A stretch of 38,619 bases of DNA from Tropicimonas sediminicola (lineage in GTDB: Bacteria > Pseudomonadota > Alphaproteobacteria > Rhodobacterales > Rhodobacteraceae): positions 1 through 38,619 of the forward strand of contig NZ_FZOY01000016.1 of assembly GCF_900188335.1 (NCBI RefSeq), written 5' to 3'. The notes below the pieces were generated by a model that saw nothing but the letters and a program-made list of their open reading frames with translations, made no database searches and had not been told where the DNA came from. The first letter of the stretch is position 1. Each line of letters starts with the position of its first letter. Position numbers and translations under genes: made by a program. This document shows, piece by piece, positions 32,656 to 38,619 of this stretch.

Positions 32656-34143
32656 TCATTCGACACGCACGATGCCAGGCATGTTGTATCTGCCATCAAT
32701 GAGCGAGGAATAAGGACCGTAGAACCGGGCGGTGAACTGGAAGTCTCCCTCCGGCGCAGGCAGCCAGTTCTGCAGCTGCAAAGGATCCTCGGGTTCCTCG
32801 GTCTGAATATAGATGACGAGCTTGCCGCCCTCGGTTTGCAGCTTCCCGCGTTCCAGCATGTAGCTGTTGAGCGAATAACGGTCGATCGGGTTGTCCACGA
32901 AGTAGCCTTCGTTGTCGTAGAGGGGAATCTCCCAGAACTCCGTCACCGGTGGCATGTCTTGCAGATCGAAGGTGAGCGTGTAGCGGTGCGCGCCGGTCAA
33001 CCGGTCTCCATTGGAATCCGTCATGCAGAACGTGCCGATATGGGACCTTGATGGCACCGGCGCCAGCACGGCGATCAACCCGTAGTAGGCCCGTTGCCGC
33101 CAGTTCGTGTCCTTGTAGTCAAGGTCACTCGTGAAATCCCAGCCGTTCCGCATGACGCCGGTTCCCGTCTCCGCAACCGCAAGGGCATCGGCACGGCCTT
33201 GTTCGATCCCGTCCGAGATGGCAGCAATAATCTCCGGGGTAAGCGTCTCCGGATCAAAGGTCATTCCCCGCTTGAGCCCGAGACGCGCGAACCGCTCAAG
33301 GGCGAGAATTTCCTGATGCCCGTCCTCTTGCAACGTGAAGGTCGGGTCGGCGAGCACCAGACCCACCCAACGCAGAAAATCAACGCCTGCAAGACGCGCC
33401 GGTTCCACGATGGTCTCCATGCCGGGATAGGTCGGATAGTCGGCTTTTGTCTCCGGAACATCATCGGGGCGTACATCCGTCCGGCCCGCCGCGATCCAGT
33501 CGCTGAGCGACATTACGGTGAAGCCGTCCTGAATTGAATTGACCACTGCCAACTCTTCTTGGGTGTCATCGGTCAGCGCCACGCGCCCGAGAATACCCGC
33601 GAAGTCCGAGCCTGACTTGACAATCTCTTCGCCGACGAACCCGTCCGGAAACTCCCCGCTCCAGTTCGGCCCGATGAGCAGGCGCCGCACTTGGCCCGGC
33701 GCATTGAACTGGCTGCCGATCATGTGCCACCAGCGGGCATAATTGTCGTAGAACTGCAGGCTCCAATAATGATCGCGGATGTCCGGGGTGGTGATCACCA
33801 CCGGCTCTTTCGACAAATCGAGCATCGCGTTGCCATAAAGCGTGGTCGCATTGGGCGTGGTCGCGATCCGGGGCAATGCCTTGAGCGGCGTCCTGTTCCA
33901 GTTCAGGCGGTTGATGCCATAATTCAGCGGGTTTTGTTCGTTCTGCGCAAAGTTGTAGCGCAGGTGATAGAGGGCGACCGGGTGCATGCCCCAGAGGAAG
34001 ACCTCCCTGCCGATCTCGCGCGCCTCATCGGTGGTCAGGTCCTGAGCAGCCTGAGCCTGCGCTCCTTCGGGGCGCGCTCCGACCACAGCAGCTGCGGTCA
34101 GGCCAGTGAACGAAGCGACGATTTGCCTGCGGGTCGGTTTCAT
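32656..34143 (-). CDS. secreted DUF1254/DUF1214 protein, paralogue C (possible Tat substrate)
   Basis: A 495-aa protein. The N-terminus MKPTRRQIVASFTGLTAAAV contains a twin-arginine-like motif (TRRQIVA) and a hydrophobic stretch, then AQAQ, so Tat export is possible. The DUF1254 part has NATTLYGNAMLDLSKEPVVI and YWSLQFYDNYARWWH; the DUF1214 part has FWEIPLYDNEGYFVDNPIDR and ARFYGPYSSLIDGRYNMP. ATG 34141-34143 follows AAGGGAACTCGTC; upstream in-frame codons are not plausible. First gene of the DUF1254 cluster. Its Tat-type signal differs from the Sec-type signals of A and B, which suggests the three do not act identically or that C binds a cofactor before export (inference). Confidence 0.9.
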   Translation of the reverse strand: MKPTRRQIVASFTGLTAAAVVGARPEGAQAQAAQDLTTDEAREIGREVFLWGMHPVALYHLRYNFAQNEQNPLNYGINRLNWNRTPLKALPRIATTPNATTLYGNAMLDLSKEPVVITTPDIRDHYWSLQFYDNYARWWHMIGSQFNAPGQVRRLLIGPNWSGEFPDGFVGEEIVKSGSDFAGILGRVALTDDTQEELAVVNSIQDGFTVMSLSDWIAAGRTDVRPDDVPETKADYPTYPGMETIVEPARLAGVDFLRWVGLVLADPTFTLQEDGHQEILALERFARLGLKRGMTFDPETLTPEIIAAISDGIEQGRADALAVAETGTGVMRNGWDFTSDLDYKDTNWRQRAYYGLIAVLAPVPSRSHIGTFCMTDSNGDRLTGAHRYTLTFDLQDMPPVTEFWEIPLYDNEGYFVDNPIDRYSLNSYMLERGKLQTEGGKLVIYIQTEEPEDPLQLQNWLPAPEGDFQFTARFYGPYSSLIDGRYNMPGIVRVE

Positions 34144-35055
34144 GACGAGTTCCCTTTCTGATGTTTCGGGTATCGCTCGGCGTTGCTGGATCACCAACTG
34201 GTTGGGCATTTGAAGGCTTTCGGATCGCCCGAGAAGCCAAGAGTATCTCTCGTAAGACGTCTTTTCAGATACTTGCGCTCTACTGGATCGGCTCGACCGT
34301 TGGAAAGGTCCATGATCCATCAAGAACTTCGGCCCTGGGCTGGTAGACCTGCGGAAGCATATAGCAACCTGAATGGTTAGGCCTTGATCTCACGCAACGA
34401 TATGCGATCGGCTTCGTCGCTCGATATCCGGTTCAGCGCAGAGGGTCGGTGAACGCGCACTGGGCTCACGCCAGAGAGCATCATCGCCCTGACCGTGAAA
34501 GCCGCTGCGTATTGACATGCTGGCCCGCGATCGACATGGACGAAGCGTGGGCTTCGAGAATAGTAGAGCCAAATCAAGCCGACCTCGCGGGCTTCAATCG
34601 AAAAAGCCACCAGATCATGGCCCGACAAGGCAGCGTGGAAGGCCGTGCCGCACGCGGCAAATTAGCGCGGCTTGGTTTTCGTTGTGCAGCAGCGACTGGG
34701 CTCCGTGGCAGTCGTGCAGCCAATGCCCCGGCTGGCGGTGCGGGAGGCCGCGCGCTGAGCCCCCGGCGCAAAGCAGCGCGCGGCCCGCCTACGACGATGG
34801 CGCAATGGTGTGAATGTCCGCTCTATCGTCATCGAGAAGAAGGATTTGCACCCGCAGCGAAGGTCGACTTCCCGCCCTTCCTTACGAATGCTGCGCGCGC
34901 ATCGGTCGAGATTTCGCGCTTGCGGCTGAGGTCCGGTAGGTCGGCAGAGCTACTGATATCGGTCGTCAAGCGGCGGAACGGTACCCGCGTTCTCCCGTTG
35001 TCGTGATCGGCATCGGCTGGATCTCCGACAATGTCGAGGTCTCTCGCCGATCCCG
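34144..35055. other. non-coding region; one uncertain minus-strand frame
   Basis: It must contain the promoter of the DUF1254 cluster near 34144-34300. A minus-strand 83-codon frame (34377-34628, starting MSGHDLVAFSIEAREVGLIW) looks somewhat protein-like but has no family match or ribosome site. Nothing else is recognisable. Confidence 0.45.
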
Positions 35056-36033
35056 TCAGGAAAGCGCAAGAATTGGGCCGTCGAGGAGGCGCACCAGGTC
35101 TCCGAAATAGCCACCGGACCGGGCGGGCTGCGTCGGGTCGGAGGTGATCGCGACAGCCAGGTCGCGCCCCATGTGAGCGGCGATGATCTGGCCGCCGTAG
35201 CCGCGGCCGAGGACATACCCCGACGGAGATACGAACCACCCGTAGCCGTAGGAGAGGCCTGACCAGGGCGAGCGGGTGTGCGGTCTGGTCGAGGCTTCGA
35301 TCCAGCTTGTCGGAATGACCTGCTCGCCGTCAAAGACACCTCCGTCCCGAAGCAACGTTGCGACCTTGAGCATAGCAGTCGGCCGCAGCGCCATTTCGTT
35401 CCCACCCAAAAAGTACCCCTGTGGATCTCGGGTCCAGGCGGGTATCTCGATGCCGAGGGGAGCCCCGAGGCGCGAGCGCGCCTGTTCCAGAAGGCTCAGG
35501 CCCGTGGCCTCGGCAAGCACGGCGCCCAGAACGTGCGTGGACCCGGTCGAGTACAGCATTCGCGTGCCCGGTTCTGCGACCATGGGGCGGGAGAGCGCGT
35601 TGGCGACCCAGTTCGATGAGCTGACCCATTCCCCATAGGCAGAGCCGGACGTCCGCTCGAGGCCGGCGCGGAGCGTGACCAGGTCCTCCATCGTGATGTC
35701 CGCCGCACCGGGTGTCGCATCCCTTGGAAGGAGGCGCGGCGCCAGATCGGCGATCGTCGCGCGCACCGAGGGAACCTCGCCGCGATCGATCGCGCTGCCC
35801 AGCAGCAGAGCGACGATGCTCTTCGAGCAGGACTTGATGTTGGCGGGGCGATCCAGCCCCGGACCGCGGGGGGCCTCCGCAAAGACCGTCTCGTTCGCCC
35901 GACGGATCTGGAGAGAGTGGAGCTGGGGGAGGCTTGCAACCGCGGCACGCAGGTCATCTGACTGCGCACGAGCGACAAGCGGCGTCGCCAGCGTCGCGGC
36001 CGCGGACAGGGAGAACAGGCGTCTTGTGATCAT
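35056..36033 (-). CDS. serine hydrolase, class C beta-lactamase fold
   Basis: A 325-aa exported hydrolase. The N-terminus MITRRLFSLSAAATLATPLV, cleaved near ARAQ, looks like a Tat or Sec signal. Nucleophile motif SxxK is Ser68-Cys-Ser-Lys71, and Tyr161 in YSTGS corresponds to the YxN motif. GRGYGGQ near the C-terminus replaces the KTG box, as in esterases of this fold. Class C family members include esterases, D-aminopeptidases and penicillin-binding proteins; true beta-lactamase activity is not indicated. ATG 36031-36033 begins the signal peptide and is chosen although its ribosome site is weak; a longer frame to 36153 would hide the signal peptide. Confidence 0.85.
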   Translation of the reverse strand: MITRRLFSLSAAATLATPLVARAQSDDLRAAVASLPQLHSLQIRRANETVFAEAPRGPGLDRPANIKSCSKSIVALLLGSAIDRGEVPSVRATIADLAPRLLPRDATPGAADITMEDLVTLRAGLERTSGSAYGEWVSSSNWVANALSRPMVAEPGTRMLYSTGSTHVLGAVLAEATGLSLLEQARSRLGAPLGIEIPAWTRDPQGYFLGGNEMALRPTAMLKVATLLRDGGVFDGEQVIPTSWIEASTRPHTRSPWSGLSYGYGWFVSPSGYVLGRGYGGQIIAAHMGRDLAVAITSDPTQPARSGGYFGDLVRLLDGPILALS

Positions 36034-36777
36034 GATGCGAACTTCGGAAGTCAGGGTGCCGATGTCCAGTTCGCTTCGGTCACGATTGTGTTGCTTGAGC
36101 AGGAATCGAAGCTGCTTCCTGGTTTCAGCGTCTTGCTCACGTACAGCCGCCAAGACCGCAGCGCGGGTGGACGGATGAGTCGGTTACGCTCTTGGCCGCC
36201 TGACTTCAGATAACGCGTTCGGGAAAAAAGATCCTTGAAGGGATCCGTTCGGTTGATGTTCGGACCAAGCAGGCGCGATCAGCCCACAAGAATTCCTTAG
36301 TATATTGTAAATAAACGATTAGTTCGGAGCCCTGCCAAATGCGAAGAAGCCAAGGGCCGTTGGTTAACGGGCGCCATCACGTCACCTCCAAAACCGTCCT
36401 ATGGCGGAAAAAAAATCTGCGCGTTTGGGATGAGACGGGTCTGTGGACCTCGAACTCCGGACTTTTGACCCACCCCCTCCCTCGCCGGCTGCTGGTTAAG
36501 GCCATGTAGGCGCGAGGACTGCGTGTTTGATGCCATGTTGGGACGGGAACGCTGGCCTCGGGACAATGGAATGTCCCATCTAACGATATGGAATCACGTA
36601 TTTTTTCAAATGGGACAAGATAGGAAAAGAACGAACCCCTCGTGTGGAAGCGAGATGAGTGTGGGCAAAGTAGGGGTATCTGCGCGAGGCGTCCCAAATG
36701 TCCCAGGCAGGGATACACACGAAATTTCAATGCCTTGCCTGGGACGTTGTAGCCACATTGGTTTGAGTGAGCGATGC
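36034..36777. other. intergenic region with AT-rich stretch and repeat cluster
   Basis: 36290-36330 is AT-rich and could hold a promoter. 36539-36745 carries the TGGGAC cluster described separately. A minus-strand frame (36377-36919) overlaps the neighbouring ATPase gene out of frame and is not supported. Confidence 0.5.
36539..36745. repeat. cluster of TGGGAC/GTCCCA motifs with an inverted repeat
   Basis: Six exact copies of TGGGAC or its complement occur at 36539, 36573, 36611, 36691, 36700 and 36740, plus a CGGGAC at 36559. Chance would give about 0.1 copies in 207 bases counting both strands. The last two are the ends of a 10-base inverted repeat, GTCCCAGGCA (36700-36709) and TGCCTGGGAC (36736-36745). 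They lie just beyond the 3' end of a primase/helicase-like gene, where satellite elements often keep replication or regulatory repeats. Confidence 0.6.
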
Positions 36778-38505
36778 TCAACCAGCCTCGCAGCGCAGTA
36801 GTTCCGCCGGTATCATCAGAACCCTTGGTTTCAAGCGAGGGCCAAGCCGAACCGGGTTTGCCGGCTTGTATACACCGTTCAGTTTCATCAGGGCCGAAGC
36901 ATGAGCACCGTCTCGCCATTTGGTGTCGGCGAAGAGTTCGGCCGTGGGCGTTGATCTGCCCGGCAGAATGGCCAATTCCGCCTTACCCCTTAGTGGATGA
37001 ATGCCAAATCGGCAAAGTTCGGCAATCGGGTCTGCGCTGCCCTCGCACGGATCGCCGAACATCGTGTGATTCACCAGTTCACGTACGCTTCGCCGGACAC
37101 CATGATCCAACGGCAAGGTCTTGTTCAGCAAGTACTCAAGAGCGTCCGTGCCTTCGGAATCCTGATCTGCCTCGCCGCTTTCGTCGATAAGATTGCGAAG
37201 CATCGGGTCCAGCTTGTCCAGCCTGAGTTGGTCGACCGGCCCGTCATGCAACAGGAGATCGAGGCCCGTGAGGACCGTCGCTGCCGTATCCGCTTGCCGC
37301 GTGTCTGCCCCAAGTTGCTTTGCACGCATTGCAATCATTGCGTGGGTCGTGTCCCAAATGAGGCTGCGCATCAACATACGACCGCGAAACTTTGCGGATA
37401 GGCCCCCGCAACAATCTCGCAGGCGAAGGAAAAGATCTGGAGGCGCGTTCACGGGCAAAGCTTTCAACTCGATCATCACAAAACGAGAGCGGTCCTGTGG
37501 TTGCAGGTGGATGTGGTTGATCGAAGTGACATAGGCCGCGCCCAACGTCCGGAAGCTGACTGCAGTGTGATCTGCACCGCCGCGGGCAATGCGTCCGCCC
37601 TTGCCGCCGGACATTGCGCGGAACAGCGCAAGCATCCTGTCCTGGCGCGATGACGTGCCGGGATTGTCTTCCGGTTCGAACTCATCGATGAGTATCGGCC
37701 GTGCGTGGTTGTTCCTCGACTGGCGGAGACCGGCCTCCGTGGCGTCGTTCACGACGCCTCCGGCGACCTCGCCAAGAAGCGTGGCTGCCAGTTCGATCAA
37801 ACCGGACTTTCCGCTTCCGCGACTGCCGTGCACATAGAGATGTGATCGCCAAGCTGGAAAGCCACCAAGGCTCGCGGCGGCAGTCCACCCGAGCCACACC
37901 GCAGCATCTTCAGGGCGCATCCAACCCCAGCATTGCTCAAGATCTTGCAGTAGTTTCTTGAAGGTGTCGGGTCGTGCTGGCGAAAAATCTGGTTTCTCGA
38001 TAGGTGCCGCGCCGATCATGATCTGGGAGGCACCGTGTTCATTGAGTGGGGAAACGGTGCCGTGCGGATCGACATAGCAGTCACCACAATGGGCAACAGC
38101 ATGATTGCTTTCAGCGCGCCAAACCCCAATCGATTTCTGCTCCACCCTGGCTGGATCGAAGATACCTTTGGCATTGCATTCGGCGATGATCCATTGACCG
38201 GCCTTCTTGGGACACCAACCATTGTCACGGGCCGCGAACTTCGAACGACACCATTCCTCGATGGGATCTCCCATGCCCTCGAACAAGGCTCTCACCCCTC
38301 TGCCGCTCTCGAGGGACTCCGCCTTCATTGTGCGAAGTTCTCCCGCCGGCGAGAGGAAGTGGTAGCTTCCGTTGGAATGTCCCAGAGGCGTCAGCGGAGA
38401 GATGTACTCCGCCGGACATTCGACCTTTTCGGCCTGGAGCAGCGCTTTGTGAATTGAACTGGCCGGGCTGGCGGCCCGATTCTTCTGTACCTCTTGGTTA
38501 TGCAT
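36778..38505 (-). CDS. primase/helicase-like P-loop ATPase of a phage satellite or integrative element (DUF927-like)
   Basis: A 575-aa protein. The ATPase core has Walker A VHGSRGSGKSGL (225-236), Walker B RPILIDEFEPED (269-280), a sensor-like SIN (328-330) and DRSRF (338-342) with a possible arginine finger. The segment before it (WLGWTAAASLGGFPAWRSHLY) resembles the DUF927/superfamily 3-like helicases of satellites and integrative plasmids, which unwind the element's origin. A catalytic primase motif is not evident in the first 180 residues. ATG 38503-38505 is preceded by GGAGGG and overlaps the end of the upstream frame; an in-frame GTG at 38523 is an alternative. The gene suggests an integrated element whose integrase lies beyond the right edge. 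Confidence 0.75.
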   Translation of the reverse strand: MHNQEVQKNRAASPASSIHKALLQAEKVECPAEYISPLTPLGHSNGSYHFLSPAGELRTMKAESLESGRGVRALFEGMGDPIEEWCRSKFAARDNGWCPKKAGQWIIAECNAKGIFDPARVEQKSIGVWRAESNHAVAHCGDCYVDPHGTVSPLNEHGASQIMIGAAPIEKPDFSPARPDTFKKLLQDLEQCWGWMRPEDAAVWLGWTAAASLGGFPAWRSHLYVHGSRGSGKSGLIELAATLLGEVAGGVVNDATEAGLRQSRNNHARPILIDEFEPEDNPGTSSRQDRMLALFRAMSGGKGGRIARGGADHTAVSFRTLGAAYVTSINHIHLQPQDRSRFVMIELKALPVNAPPDLFLRLRDCCGGLSAKFRGRMLMRSLIWDTTHAMIAMRAKQLGADTRQADTAATVLTGLDLLLHDGPVDQLRLDKLDPMLRNLIDESGEADQDSEGTDALEYLLNKTLPLDHGVRRSVRELVNHTMFGDPCEGSADPIAELCRFGIHPLRGKAELAILPGRSTPTAELFADTKWRDGAHASALMKLNGVYKPANPVRLGPRLKPRVLMIPAELLRCEAG

Positions 38506-38619
38506 CGGCTCCGCCCTCCACACGTGAGAACGGCGGTGAGAAAGTCGGCCACGGTAGCGGCGGGATGACCCTGCTGCGGGCGGCGTAAAAGTCGTCCACC
38601 TTTGCCCTTCTTGATTTGA
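38498..38619 (-). CDS. partial small protein upstream of the ATPase gene (cut by window edge)
   Basis: The frame entering from the right edge reads VDDFYAARSRVIPPLPWPTF and ends GGADA before a TAA that overlaps the next gene's ATG (ATGCATAA). AAGAAGGGCAAAG precedes a GTG that could start a 33-aa protein; otherwise it is the C-terminus of a larger one. Proline-rich, no domain recognised. The overlap implies coupling with the ATPase gene. Confidence 0.5.
   Translation of the reverse strand, partial: KSRRAKVDDFYAARSRVIPPLPWPTFSPPFSRVEGGADA

Noticed and set aside
36377-36919. Minus-strand 180-codon frame across the repeat cluster
   Set aside because: Out of frame with the supported ATPase gene it overlaps, and its composition follows the repeats.
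1-38619. CRISPR array
   Set aside because: No regularly spaced direct repeats of 24-40 bases were seen; the TGGGAC cluster is short and irregular.

Overview
The window looks like a piece of a GC-rich proteobacterial chromosome, most likely alphaproteobacterial. Evidence is a class I PHA synthase with its C-terminal signature, a type II dehydroquinase, high-GC codon use and Rhodobacter/Rhizobium-like secreted proteins. This assignment is inference; no rRNA or marker gene is present. Core genes at the left (phaC, a copper chaperone with a CueR-type promoter, aroQ, tRNA-Gly) give way at about 2.9 kb to a long accessory region that fills the rest of the window.

Layout. 0.1-2.9 kb: core genes. 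2.9-3.15 kb: tRNA-Gly(UCC) plus an exact 44-bp copy of its 3' part, an integration scar. 3.5-8.0 kb: an IS3-family remnant, a two-gene operon of P-loop GTPases with its own terminator, and a complete IS3-family element bounded by 28-bp imperfect inverted repeats. 8.2-10.9 kb: a lower-GC gene for an Hsp70/actin-fold protein of unusual domain order. 11.3-23.3 kb: the most interesting part. A Mig-type mismatch glycosylase diverges from a cytosine-5 DNA methyltransferase, and facing them is a tight three-gene operon (P-loop ATPase, unknown protein, 1834-aa protein with a nuclease-like motif and a C-terminal RuvB-like AAA+ ATPase). I read 11.3-23.3 kb as a candidate modification-restriction defence system. 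The three-gene layout recalls DptF-DptG-DptH, but no phosphorothioation gene is visible and the relationship is unproven.

24.2-24.9 kb: a secreted thermonuclease and an excalibur-domain protein. 25.6-36.0 kb: periplasmic/secreted functions: a cyclophilin, a choloylglycine-hydrolase-family Ntn hydrolase, two decayed genes opposite an AraC-type regulator, three tandem DUF1254/DUF1214 paralogues and a class C beta-lactamase-fold hydrolase. 36.5-38.6 kb: a primase/helicase-like ATPase of a phage satellite or integrative element, with clustered TGGGAC repeats beyond its 3' end, and the tail of an overlapping upstream gene cut by the window edge.

How the genes may work together: methyltransferase and glycosylase make sense as a pair (methylation plus repair of deaminated 5-methylcytosine), and the large operon could supply the effector. 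The GTPase pair and the Hsp70-like gene lie in the same island and may be separate defence or stress modules. No CRISPR array was seen.
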